Assembly (NCBI GenBank): GCA_007117525.1
Contig: SKGJ01000332.1
Coordinates: 1-22,923 of the forward strand
Direction: 5' to 3'
DNA length: 22,923 nt
Source: Alkalimonas sp.
GTDB taxonomy: Bacteria; Pseudomonadota; Gammaproteobacteria; Enterobacterales; Alteromonadaceae
Shown piece after piece: positions 6,636 to 14,770 of the stretch. How positions within the stretch are numbered: the first letter of the stretch is position 1; each line of letters starts with the position of its first letter. Under the pieces are notes generated by a model, which saw nothing but the letters and a program-made list of their open reading frames with translations, did not search any database and had not been told where the DNA came from. Both the position numbers and the translations under genes were made by a program.

Positions 6636-7694
6636 ATGAAAGTCACCATCAATGATGTGGCCAAACACGCCGGAGTGTCGATTAAAACCGTCTCCCGGGT
6701 GATGAACAATGAGCCTTCGGTTCGCAAAGATACCTTCGACAAGGTGATGGCGGCCATCAACGAGCTGCATTACCAGCCCAACGCAGCGGCCCGTAATCTG
6801 GCCAGCACCCGCTCGTACAGCATTGGCTACATCTACGACAATCCCAATGCCTATTACATCATTGATATGCAAAAGGGCTTGCTGGATAGCTGCAAAAAGC
6901 ATGGTTACGAGCTGCTGATCCACCCCACCAATGCCAAGTCCCCCGGTATTGTGGACGAAGTGAAAGAGCTGGTTACCAAATCAAGACTGGCGGGTCTGAT
7001 CCTGACGCCGCCTTTTTCCGAGATGCCGCACATTGCAGAAGCGCTGGAAGATATGAAGGTCGACTTTGTCCGCATTGTATCGGGCTCAACGCCATCGCCA
7101 GGCGTGCACAACTGTGTGTTGATTGATGACTTTACCGCCGCCTTTAAAATCACCAATCATCTGCTTGAGCTCGGCCACACCGACATCGCCTTTTTATGCG
7201 GTGACGAAGAGCACAGCTCCAGTGGCGAGCGTTTAGCCGGCTTTAAAGCAGCCCTGACCAAGCGCGGCTTAACGGTCAACCCCAAGTACATCGTCCCTGG
7301 CCATTATTCGTTTGAGTCCGGGGTGGAAGGCGCTAAAAAGCTGATGGCGTTGCCGAAGCGACCCAGTGCCGTCTTTGCCTGTAACGATGAAATTGCCGCC
7401 GGTGCCTTGTTCAGTGCCCGGCTGATGAACATTCGTATTCCGGACGAGCTGTCCATTGCCGGCTTTGAGAACAGCCCTTTCTCGCGTCAGACCTGGCCAC
7501 CGCTCACCACCGCCCATCAGCCGAACAGCACCATAGCCTCTCAGGCGGCAGAGCTGTTGTTTAAGCACACCCGCCCCAATGCCAACAAAGCCCAAATCCA
7601 GGCACAACCGGTCTTTATTCCGGAGCTGCTGGTGCGGGAATCGACCAGCCCACTGGACGGCGAGAAAAGCAGCAACCAAAGCGCAAAGCCATAA
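6636..7694 (+). CDS. LacI-family transcriptional repressor, probable N-acetylglucosamine regulator
   Basis: 352 residues. The N-terminal helix-turn-helix (VTINDVAKHAGVSIKTVSRVMNN, from residue 3) and hinge (YQPNAAARNLAS) are typical of LacI/GalR. The rest is the periplasmic-binding-protein-like sugar sensor domain: IGYIYDNPNAYYIIDMQKGL, HTDIAFLCGDEEHSSSGERLAGF, FACNDEIAAGALFSARLMNIRIPDELSIAGFENSPFSRQTWPPLTTAHQP. I chose the ATG at 6636 because AAAGGA lies 6 bases before it and the HTH begins at once. An in-frame upstream extension to 6459 has no ribosome site and would place the promoter inside the gene. It is divergent from the TonB receptor, whose operator it probably binds. GlcNAc or a phosphorylated derivative is the likely inducer (NagR-like), inferred from neighbours. 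A GlnR- or xylose-type specificity cannot be excluded from sequence alone. Confidence 0.9.
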   Translation: MKVTINDVAKHAGVSIKTVSRVMNNEPSVRKDTFDKVMAAINELHYQPNAAARNLASTRSYSIGYIYDNPNAYYIIDMQKGLLDSCKKHGYELLIHPTNAKSPGIVDEVKELVTKSRLAGLILTPPFSEMPHIAEALEDMKVDFVRIVSGSTPSPGVHNCVLIDDFTAAFKITNHLLELGHTDIAFLCGDEEHSSSGERLAGFKAALTKRGLTVNPKYIVPGHYSFESGVEGAKKLMALPKRPSAVFACNDEIAAGALFSARLMNIRIPDELSIAGFENSPFSRQTWPPLTTAHQPNSTIASQAAELLFKHTRPNANKAQIQAQPVFIPELLVRESTSPLDGEKSSNQSAKP

Positions 7695-7700
7695 AAGAAA

Positions 7701-7721
7701 AGGGCAGCCTGACGCTGCCCT
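7701..7721. terminator. Terminator between convergent lacI and abgT-family genes
   Basis: AGGGCAGC (7701-7708) pairs with GCTGCCCT (7714-7721) around a 5-base loop. The minus-strand side is followed by TTTCTTTTAT and the plus-strand side by gtcttgtt. It probably serves both genes, the minus-strand one better. Confidence 0.7.
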
Positions 7722-7739
7722 GTCTTGTTGGAAACGACC

Positions 7740-9335
7740 CTAGCCTTCGAAGCTGTAGTAAGTCGGTGAGCCCGGCCCAACCGGCAAGCCCAGCACAAAG
7801 ACCCAAACACAAAACAGCGTGACCCAGCCGACAAAGAACACCATGGTGTAGGGCAGCATGGTGGCAATCAGGGTTCCGATGCCCATCTCTTTTTTGTAGC
7901 GGGCAGCGACTGCCAGGATCAGGCCAAAGTAGCTCATCATCGGTGTGATCAGGTTGGTGACCGAGTCACCAATGCGGTAGGCCGCCTGCACCACTTCCGG
8001 TGAGTAACCGATGATCATCAGCATGGGCACAAAAATCGGCGCGGTAATGGCCCACTGCGCCGAGGCCGAGCCCAGCATCAGATTGACAAAACCACACATG
8101 GCAATAAAGAGCACAAACAGCAGTGGCCCGGTCAGCCCCATTTCTTGCAGGAAGGTTGCGCCCTTAACCGCAAAAATGGTGCCTAAGTTGGTCCAGCCAA
8201 AGAAGGCAACAAACTGCGCAGCAAAGAACACCAGCACAATGTAAAGCCCCATCGAGCTGATGCTTTTCGACATCGCATTGATCACGTCTTTGTCGTTTTT
8301 CATGGTGCCGGCAATTTTGCCGTAGACAAAGCCCGGAATGGCAAAGGTGATAAAGATATAGACCACGATGCCACGCAAAAACGGCGAGCCCAGCACGCCA
8401 CCGGTATCCGGGTTACGCAAAACGCCATTTTCCGGCACCACGGTCAGCGCCAGCAGGCCCAGCAACGCCGCCAGGGTTAAACCGGCACCGATAAGACCGC
8501 GCTTCTCTTCCGCTCGCAGCGGCTCCAGCCCCTGGTTATCCAGGTCGACGGTCGCTTCCGAGCGATCGTACTTGCCCAGCTTCGGCTCGACAATTTTCTC
8601 GGTAACAATGGCACCCAAAATGGCAATCACAAAGGTGCTGATCACCATAAAGAAGTAATTGGCTTCCGGCCCGACCGTGTATTCAGGATCAATCAAATGC
8701 GCAGCAGCCTCGGTAAAGCCTGCCAGCAGCGGATCAATGGTGCCGATCAGCAAATTGGCGCTGTAGCCACCGGAGACTCCGGCAAAGGCCGCGGCCAAAC
8801 CTGCCAGCGGATGGCGCCCCAGCGAGTAAAAAATGGCCGCAGCCATCGGGATCAGCACCACGTACCCCAGTTCAGAGGCAGTGTTCGACACAATGCCGGC
8901 AAAAACAATGGTCACGGTCACCATTCGCGGTGAAGCGTTCATCACCAGGCCGCGCATGGCAGCTGAAATTAAGCCGGAGTGCTCGGCCACACTGACGCCC
9001 AGCAGCGCCACCAGCACCACCCCAAGCGGCGGGAAGCCGGTAAAGTTGGTCACCAGATTGGAAACAATGCGCTGCAAACCTTCGACACTGAGCAAGCTGA
9101 CCACGGTAATAACGCCATCGGGGGAACGGCCAGCAGCGCCTTCCGGCCGGGGATCAATGGCGCTTAACTCAAAAAATGCCGCCACGCCACTGCCCAGCAC
9201 CACGGCCAGAGCAAAGAGCGCGAACAGAGTTACCGGATGGGGCAGCAAATTGCCCAGCCACTCCACGGTATCCAAAAAGCGGGTAAACCAGCCGCGCTTT
9301 TCCGTTGGGGTATCAAACTGCTGTGAACCAGCCAT
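7740..9335 (-). CDS. AbgT-family transporter
   Basis: 531 residues, inner membrane, with many hydrophobic helices. The N-terminal FLDTVEWLGNLLPHPVTLFALFA and central motifs (VSNTASELGYVVLIPMAAAIFY, GVSGGYSANLLIGTIDPLLAG, MLGSASAQWAITAPIFVPMLM, GDSVTNLITPMMSYFG) are characteristic of AbgT proteins. E. coli AbgT imports p-aminobenzoyl-glutamate; relatives such as MtrF and YdaH act as proton-driven antimetabolite (sulfonamide) exporters. The start is ATG 9335 with AGAGG 7 bases upstream. A longer in-frame version begins 20 codons earlier (residues MAACLWQLWP) but lacks a ribosome site. No abgA/abgB hydrolase genes are adjacent, so the E. coli import role is not supported. Dipeptide, folate-fragment or drug transport are all possible. 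Confidence 0.9.
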   Translation of the reverse strand: MAGSQQFDTPTEKRGWFTRFLDTVEWLGNLLPHPVTLFALFALAVVLGSGVAAFFELSAIDPRPEGAAGRSPDGVITVVSLLSVEGLQRIVSNLVTNFTGFPPLGVVLVALLGVSVAEHSGLISAAMRGLVMNASPRMVTVTIVFAGIVSNTASELGYVVLIPMAAAIFYSLGRHPLAGLAAAFAGVSGGYSANLLIGTIDPLLAGFTEAAAHLIDPEYTVGPEANYFFMVISTFVIAILGAIVTEKIVEPKLGKYDRSEATVDLDNQGLEPLRAEEKRGLIGAGLTLAALLGLLALTVVPENGVLRNPDTGGVLGSPFLRGIVVYIFITFAIPGFVYGKIAGTMKNDKDVINAMSKSISSMGLYIVLVFFAAQFVAFFGWTNLGTIFAVKGATFLQEMGLTGPLLFVLFIAMCGFVNLMLGSASAQWAITAPIFVPMLMIIGYSPEVVQAAYRIGDSVTNLITPMMSYFGLILAVAARYKKEMGIGTLIATMLPYTMVFFVGWVTLFCVWVFVLGLPVGPGSPTYYSFEG

Positions 9336-9700
9336 AACAAAGCCTCTTTTATCTATTGCGGTCGCTGGCCAGAGCTGCCACAAGCAGGCTGCCATTACAA
9401 AAGCACTGTTTTTAACAGCTTATCGCGAAAAAAATGGAAAGCAGCGCAAAGTTAACAGTAAAACATGCTGGAACAGGCCAAAAGCGACACTTTTTATCGT
9501 TTTAAACCGCCAGACTGTACCACAAAGCAGCGGCGTGACAAAAGCCGATCAGTTGAATTCAGCCGTTCCGGCCGCCCAGATAGCCAAACCCGATAGCAAG
9601 CCACAGAGCGACCTAGCACTAAAGTACCGTTGCCGATGCCGGTCCTTGCACCTAGCATGGAGTGATTGTGACGAGATTGTGCCGAACAGGAGTCCCCAAA
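9336..9700. other. Divergent promoter region between abgT-family and hydroxybutyrate dehydrogenase genes
   Basis: 365 bases with no convincing gene. It contains an inverted repeat CTGTT-TTT-AACAG (9406-9418), a weak minus-strand promoter candidate upstream of the transporter (TTGCGC with a distant GATAAG), and the motif at 9614-9627 described separately. I could not define a clear plus-strand promoter. Confidence 0.4.
9614..9627 (+). promoter_or_regulatory. Motif TAGCACTAAAGTAC shared with the second TonB receptor promoter region
   Basis: TAGCACTAAAGTAC matches TAGTACTAAGGTAC (minus strand, 19835-19822) at 12 of 14 positions. It has the same orientation relative to the gene and a similar distance to the start codon (73 here, 66 there). 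The core TAGYACTA is palindromic or nearly so. It could be a binding site of the response regulator encoded between the two, but a chance match is not excluded. Confidence 0.3.
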
Positions 9701-10450
9701 ATGCGTATTGTCATTACCGGAGCCACCGGTGGTATCGGCTTTGCCGTAGCCGAACACTTTGCCCGCCAGTCCCACCAGGTGGTGCTGGCAGATTTACTGC
9801 CCGATCGCATTGAGCGCTGTGTCGAACAGCTGCGCCAGCAGGGCTTTGCCGCCGAGGGGTCGGTACTGGATGTAACCGATGCCGATGCGATAGCGCGCTG
9901 CGCCCGGGACTTTCCGGCCGATGTGCTGGTCAACAATGCCGGCATCCAGCATGTCGCCCGGCTGGAAGATTTTCCGGCAGAGAAGTGGCGCTTGCTGCTG
10001 GAAGTGATGCTGACCGGCCCGGCCATGCTGAGCAAAGCCATGCTGCCTGGCATGCAGCAGCGGGGCTTTGGCCGCATTATCAACATTGGCTCCATCCATG
10101 CGTTGGTGGCGTCGCCTTTTAAGTCGGCCTATGTGGCAGCCAAACATGGCCTGATTGGCTTTAGCAAGGTGGTGGCGCTGGAAAACGCCAGCCACAACAT
10201 TACCATCAACACCATCTGCCCGGCCTACGTCAAAACCCCGCTGGTGGAGCAACAGATTGCCGCTCAAGCCAAAGAGCACGGCATCAGCGAGCAGGAGGTC
10301 ATCGACAACATCATGCTGGCGCCGATGCCACAAAAGGCCTTTATCGATGTGGCGGAAATTGCTGCCAGCGCGGCTTTTCTGTGCTCGGATGCCGCCCGCC
10401 ACATCACGGCGCAGACCCTGGTGCTGGACGGTGGCTGGACAGCGCGGTAA
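9701..10450 (+). CDS. D-3-hydroxybutyrate dehydrogenase (short-chain dehydrogenase)
   Basis: 249 residues; a cytoplasmic NAD-dependent short-chain dehydrogenase that oxidises D-3-hydroxybutyrate to acetoacetate. The Rossmann motif GATGGIG is at residues 7-13 and NNAG near 79-82. The catalytic Ser131 lies in NIGSIHALVASPFKSAY, with Tyr144 and Lys148 in YVAAK. INTICPAYVKTPLVEQQI and the C-terminal HITAQTLVLDGGWTA are close to the hydroxybutyrate dehydrogenase subfamily, which separates it from generic FabG-type enzymes. I chose ATG 9701 because AGGAG precedes it by 8 bases and the dinucleotide fold starts at residue 2. The sensor kinase gene follows after 40 bp, probably in the same transcript, linking ketone-body oxidation with acetate-type signalling. 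Confidence 0.9.
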   Translation: MRIVITGATGGIGFAVAEHFARQSHQVVLADLLPDRIERCVEQLRQQGFAAEGSVLDVTDADAIARCARDFPADVLVNNAGIQHVARLEDFPAEKWRLLLEVMLTGPAMLSKAMLPGMQQRGFGRIINIGSIHALVASPFKSAYVAAKHGLIGFSKVVALENASHNITINTICPAYVKTPLVEQQIAAQAKEHGISEQEVIDNIMLAPMPQKAFIDVAEIAASAAFLCSDAARHITAQTLVLDGGWTAR

Positions 10451-10490
10451 GCTCAACAAAACGCTTGCTGCCAGCCCCTTAGGATAGCGC

Positions 10491-13400
10491 ATGAAAGAAC
10501 CCGCCGAATTGATCGCAGAGCAAGGCCACATTGGCCTTGGCACCATAGCGGTGATTTCGGTGCTCTATCTGGTGGTACTCTTTAGCGTCGGTTACTTTGG
10601 CCGCCGCATCGACGGCAAGCATCCACTGGCGCCCTGGGTTTTTAGCTTTGCGCTGTCGATTTACTGCACCTCCTGGGCTTTTTATGGCGTGACAGCCCAG
10701 GCGGCCGTCAATGGCTGGTGGATCCCGCCCACCTACATTGGTTCCTTTATCTTGTTCTGGTTCGGCTTTCAGCTGATGGCTCGCATCGCCATTGCCTGCC
10801 GCCGCTACCGCATTACCTCCATTGCCGACTTTATTGCCACCCGCTTTGGCCATTCCCGGCTGTTGGCGGTCAGCATTACGCTGATCTTGTTTTTAGCCGT
10901 CATCCCCTACATTGCCCTGCAGCTGCACGCCGTCTCGACCAGCATCAATGTGCTGGTTGCCAGCGAACAAGCCAGCGACTGGTTCCGGGATACCGGCCTC
11001 TATGTCAGCCTGTGGATGGCAGTATTTGCACTGCTCTTTGTCAGTAAAAGCGCCAAGGCCCACCAGCCCAACCCCGGCTTGATGACGGCCATTGCCTTTG
11101 AGTCGCTGGTCAAACTGCTGGCGTTATTGGCGATCGGTGCCTTTGTCTGCTTTGGCATTTACGATGGCTTTCAGTCTATTTTCAGCGCCGCCCGTGAGCA
11201 TCCGGGACTGGCCGAGCTGCAACGTCAGGCGCTGCCTACCCACAGCTACTGGATCCATGTGCTGCTGGGCTTTACCGCCACCCTTTGTTTACCCCGCATG
11301 TTCCATGTCTCCTTTGTCGAGAATCAACGCTTGGGGCATTTGCGCAGTGCCCGCTGGATTTTCCCGCTTTACCTGCTGCTGATGAGCCTCTTCACCCTGC
11401 CGCTGGCACTGGCGGGTGTCATGTTGCTGGGGCATGAAGGCAACATCGATCTGGTGGTGGTGCAATTGCCACTGGCAGCCAACCGCACCGACATCGCCCT
11501 GCTGGCGTATCTGGGCGGTTTTTCTGCGGCCACCAGCATGGTGGTGGTGGCGACGGTGGTGCTGGGCATTATGATCACCAACGAACTGCTGACTCCACTG
11601 CTGTTTCGTGCCCGTCAAACCGAACACAATCCGCCGGGCTTATTAAAAATTGCCAATCTGCGCCGGGTATCGATGCTGCTGGTGCTGATGTTGGGCTTTG
11701 TCTATTACCGCTGGATCGGCACCGAAACCGGTCTGGCGCAACTGGGACTGATGGCCTTTGCGCTGGTGGCACAGCTGGCACCGGCGCTGATCCTGGGCCT
11801 GCTGTCTCGCCGGGTCAACCAACAGGGTGCGCTGGCGGGCTTGCTCAGCGGTGCCCTGCTCTGGGCCTACATCCTGCTGTTGCCGGAACTAAGCCGGGCC
11901 GGCTGGCTTGGCAATCAATGGCTGACGCAGGGGCCTTTTGGCATCGGCTGGCTGGCACCGCACCAGCTGTTTGGTCTGGAATACGATGCCATTACCCTGG
12001 GGGTGCTGCTCAGTTTAAGCTGCAACTTGCTGATGGTATTGCTGGTCAGTCAGCTCACCCAGACCCGGGTGGGCGAATGGCTGGAAAGCGGTCGCTTTTT
12101 GCAAAAACAAGCCCCCAGCCAGGCCCTGAGCAATCGTCAGGCGCGTCTGTCGGTGCAGGACTGCTATTTGTTGCTGCGCCGTTTTGCCGGCGAGTCGGAA
12201 GCCAACCGGGTGCTGCAGCGCAGTGTGCGCAGTACCGAGCCCGAGCAATACACCCCGGCACCGGCCAATCTGGTGCAGGCCTGCGAACGTTCCTTATCGG
12301 CGGTGATTGGCGGCGCCTCCATGCGGCTGGTGATGGATGCTGCCAGCCGTCACAGCCAGTTGCCACTGGAAACCGTGGCCCGCTTTGTCGATGAAGCCAG
12401 CCAGGTGTTTCAATTCAATCAGGCGCTGCTGCAGGCCACCATCGACAACATCAGCCAGGGCATCAGTGTGGTGGACGCCGATCTGCGGATCATTGCCTGG
12501 AACCAGCGCTATCTGGATATGTTTGCCTACCCTGCTGGTCTGGTCGACGTTGGCCGGCCGGTGGCCGATTTGATCCGCTTTAATGCCGAGCGCGGTTTGA
12601 TCCACAGTGCCGATATAGAAAGTGAAGTGGAAAAACGTCTCAGCTACCTGCGCCAGGGCAGCAGCTACAAATTCCAGCGACCACAACAAGACGGTCGGGT
12701 GTTCGAGATGCAAGGCAACCCGTTGCCTGGCGGTGGCTTTGTCACCACCTTCACCGACATCAGTTCCTTTATTGAGGTGCAACAAGCGCTGGAGCAAAGC
12801 AATCTGACCTTGGAGCAACGGGTGGCCGATCGTACCCGCAAGCTGGAAACTCTGAACCAGCAGCTGCAACAGGCCCAGCAAAAAATTGAAGCCAGTACCC
12901 AGGCCAAGACCCGTTTCTTTGCCGCTGCCGGCCACGATTTGATGCAGCCTTTCAACGCCGCCGCTCTCTTTGCCGGTTTGCTGCGGGAAAAAGCCGACTC
13001 CATTGAGCAACAGCAGCTTAGCGAGCACTTGATCCGCTCGCTCGACTCGGCCGAAGAGCTGCTGGCCTCTATTCTGGAGTTGACCAAGCTGGACGCCGGC
13101 GTAATCAAAGCCCACCATCAACCAATCGCCCTGACCGACCTGTTGGACGACAGTGCGCGCGATGCCGGTGTGCTGGCGGCGGAAAAGGGCCTGAGTTTTC
13201 GTTATCTGCCAAGCAAACTGGCGGTGCGTACCGATCGCAAACTGCTGAAACGGGTGGTGCAAAACCTGCTGGCCAATGCCATCCGTTACACCGAGCAGGG
13301 CCGGGTGGTGCTCGGCTGCAAACGCCGAGGTAGCCAGTTGGAGATCCGGGTCATAGATACCGGCATTGGCATCGCAGAGCAGGATCAGCAGCGGATTTTT

Positions 13401-13976
13401 GAAGAGTTCCAACAAGGCGACAGTCAGCACCAAAAAGGCCTGGGCCTGGGTTTGGCTATCGCCAATCGCATCAGCAGCATGCTGCAGCACCCACTGAGTG
13501 TGCGCTCTGCTCCGGGCCAGGGCAGTTGCTTTAGCATTCAGCTGCCACTGTGCGCTTTGCCTGCACCGCAAGCCAAAACCGTCAGCCCGGCCGATATCAA
13601 AGCCAGCTTTACCGGCAAAACCGTGTTGCTGCTCGACAACGATGCGCAGTTGCTGCAGGCCGTGACCGAATTGCTGCGCAGCTGGGACTGCCAGGTGCAT
13701 CCGATCACCGGGCCCGAGCAAGCACTGCAGGCCATTCGTGACGGCCTAAAGCCCGATGTGCTGTTGTTTGATTACCATCTGGATAACGGCGCCACCGGTG
13801 TGATGGTGGCGGAGCAGCTGTGCAATCACTTTTCGCTGCAGCTGCCGGTGGTGATTCACTCGGCCGATCACAGCGAGCAAATCCGGGAAGACGCCTTAAA
13901 CGCCGGCTTCCATTTTTTGCTAAAACCCCTGAAGCCGGTAGCCCTAAAACGGCTGTTTCAACGGCTGTTGCGTTAA
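10491..13976 (+). CDS. SSS-type hybrid sensor histidine kinase, CrbS/MxtR-like
   Basis: 1161 residues, start ATG with AGGAT 6 bases upstream. Domains in order: an N-terminal sodium/solute symporter (SLC5) unit of about 13 helices (residues ~15-530), a STAC linker (~553-630, LSVQDCYLLLRRFAGESEAN onward), and a PAS_7 domain (~645-760, ATIDNISQGISVVDADLRI). A coiled coil (~765-810) leads to HisKA with phospho-acceptor His815 (AAGHDLMQPFNAA). The ATPase domain has N-box N925/N929 (NLLANAIRY), D956TGIGIA and GLGLGLA. The C-terminal receiver has phospho-acceptor Asp1094 (LLFDYHL) and a Lys in LLKPLKP. This architecture matches CrbS of Vibrio and MxtR of Pseudomonas, which control acetyl-CoA synthetase and acetate use through CrbR/ErdR. 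The probable partner regulator is at 16694-17344. Whether the symporter part transports or only senses is unknown. Confidence 0.88.
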   Translation: MKEPAELIAEQGHIGLGTIAVISVLYLVVLFSVGYFGRRIDGKHPLAPWVFSFALSIYCTSWAFYGVTAQAAVNGWWIPPTYIGSFILFWFGFQLMARIAIACRRYRITSIADFIATRFGHSRLLAVSITLILFLAVIPYIALQLHAVSTSINVLVASEQASDWFRDTGLYVSLWMAVFALLFVSKSAKAHQPNPGLMTAIAFESLVKLLALLAIGAFVCFGIYDGFQSIFSAAREHPGLAELQRQALPTHSYWIHVLLGFTATLCLPRMFHVSFVENQRLGHLRSARWIFPLYLLLMSLFTLPLALAGVMLLGHEGNIDLVVVQLPLAANRTDIALLAYLGGFSAATSMVVVATVVLGIMITNELLTPLLFRARQTEHNPPGLLKIANLRRVSMLLVLMLGFVYYRWIGTETGLAQLGLMAFALVAQLAPALILGLLSRRVNQQGALAGLLSGALLWAYILLLPELSRAGWLGNQWLTQGPFGIGWLAPHQLFGLEYDAITLGVLLSLSCNLLMVLLVSQLTQTRVGEWLESGRFLQKQAPSQALSNRQARLSVQDCYLLLRRFAGESEANRVLQRSVRSTEPEQYTPAPANLVQACERSLSAVIGGASMRLVMDAASRHSQLPLETVARFVDEASQVFQFNQALLQATIDNISQGISVVDADLRIIAWNQRYLDMFAYPAGLVDVGRPVADLIRFNAERGLIHSADIESEVEKRLSYLRQGSSYKFQRPQQDGRVFEMQGNPLPGGGFVTTFTDISSFIEVQQALEQSNLTLEQRVADRTRKLETLNQQLQQAQQKIEASTQAKTRFFAAAGHDLMQPFNAAALFAGLLREKADSIEQQQLSEHLIRSLDSAEELLASILELTKLDAGVIKAHHQPIALTDLLDDSARDAGVLAAEKGLSFRYLPSKLAVRTDRKLLKRVVQNLLANAIRYTEQGRVVLGCKRRGSQLEIRVIDTGIGIAEQDQQRIFEEFQQGDSQHQKGLGLGLAIANRISSMLQHPLSVRSAPGQGSCFSIQLPLCALPAPQAKTVSPADIKASFTGKTVLLLDNDAQLLQAVTELLRSWDCQVHPITGPEQALQAIRDGLKPDVLLFDYHLDNGATGVMVAEQLCNHFSLQLPVVIHSADHSEQIREDALNAGFHFLLKPLKPVALKRLFQRLLR

Positions 13977-13984
13977 GGTCATTA

Positions 13985-14629
13985 TCAACGCTCAGGAGCC
14001 AGGTACTCATTGTCGTAAAAGGTTCGCAGCCAATGCGGCCGGAACAGCGCCATCAAGGTCACAGCCATGCCATTGAGCAAGGCTTCGGGGAAGCTGATCA
14101 ACAGCGCCAGCACTAAGTAGTTATCCTGAATGATGTGCCAGGGGTAACGCCCGTCCAGATAAAACCAGAGCGCGGTAAGCCCCATATGCAGCGCTATGGT
14201 CAGGGCCGCTGCAAAAAAGGCGGCCACAAAGATGTAGATAAACAAATGCCGGGGCAAAAAATAATAGCTAAACCAGAACACCGCCGCACTAAAAAGCCCG
14301 GGCAACACAAAGGTGGTCAGCGCATAGAGGCCGCCATCGGCCAGAGAAACCTGACCAAGCGCCAGCAAAACCAGCCAGGGCAACAGGCAAATCCAGATCG
14401 CAATGCGCCAACCATGGCAGAGCGTCAGCACCGTAATGGCCAGAAAATGCACTGCCAGGCCCTGGTAGATACTGGCTTGCAACAACCACAGCAGCAGCAA
14501 CACCGCCGCCGAGCCAAACACCAGATGCTGGTACTCCGGCTCGGCCCTGAGCTTGGGCCAAAATTCGCGCGGGAAGCTCCACCAAAGCGCCAACATCCAA
14601 GCTCCCCAACCCAACAGACTCAGTAGCAT
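13985..14629 (-). CDS. CbiM-like energy-coupling factor ABC transporter permease
   Basis: 214 residues with about six hydrophobic helices. The middle and C-terminus (HFLAITVLTLCHGWRIAIW, FIYIFVAAFFAAAL, LISFPEALLNGMAVTLMALF and HWLRTFYDNEYL) resemble a gammaproteobacterial family annotated as ECF transporter permease, distantly related to the cobalt/nickel component CbiM. No CbiQ, CbiO or CbiN genes are adjacent, so its energy source and substrate are unknown. I chose ATG 14629 (leader GGGGAAG); an in-frame extension of 45 codons upstream would cross the isocitrate lyase terminator and has no ribosome site. The gene is convergent with the sensor kinase, with 8 bp between the two stops, so the transcripts probably overlap. 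A short inverted repeat (ATGGT..ACCAT, around 14665-14691) lies upstream; I see no cobalamin riboswitch. Confidence 0.7.
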   Translation of the reverse strand: MLLSLLGWGAWMLALWWSFPREFWPKLRAEPEYQHLVFGSAAVLLLLWLLQASIYQGLAVHFLAITVLTLCHGWRIAIWICLLPWLVLLALGQVSLADGGLYALTTFVLPGLFSAAVFWFSYYFLPRHLFIYIFVAAFFAAALTIALHMGLTALWFYLDGRYPWHIIQDNYLVLALLISFPEALLNGMAVTLMALFRPHWLRTFYDNEYLAPER

Positions 14630-14722
14630 AACGGCTTCCCCGGCAGACTCACACAACAAGCCTATGGTAGCATTTTTTGCATCGAACCATGTGCTGAACA
14701 GCAGATCTCCAAAAAGCAGGGC

Positions 14723-14749
14723 AAAAAAAGGGCAGCGCAAGCGCTGCCC
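14723..14749 (-). terminator. Terminator of isocitrate lyase gene
   Basis: GGGCAGCGC (14730-14738), AA, GCGCTGCCC (14741-14749) make a 9-bp stem with a 2-base loop. On the minus strand it is followed by a run of seven U. It starts 21 bases after the stop codon. Confidence 0.88.
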
Positions 14750-14770
14750 AATCACAAGCCCCAACCAGGC

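Noticed and set aside
9640..9660. Possible sigma54 promoter (TTGCA element) before the hydroxybutyrate dehydrogenase
   Set aside because: The GG of the -24 element is not at the required spacing from TTGCA.
8833..9813. 326-codon plus-strand frame across the AbgT-family gene and the divergent gap
   Set aside because: Most of it is antisense to AbgT-family sequence with clear family motifs, the translated product is low-complexity Ser/Thr/Pro-rich, and it ends inside the dehydrogenase gene.
12294..13721. 475-codon open frame on the minus strand inside the sensor kinase gene
   Set aside because: It is antisense to a gene with complete kinase and receiver motifs, has no recognisable domain, and such long antisense frames are common opposite GC-rich genes with biased third positions.
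14630..14770. Possible cobalamin riboswitch upstream of the CbiM-like permease
   Set aside because: The gap is only about 140 bases, much of it the isocitrate lyase terminator, and I see no B12-box consensus.
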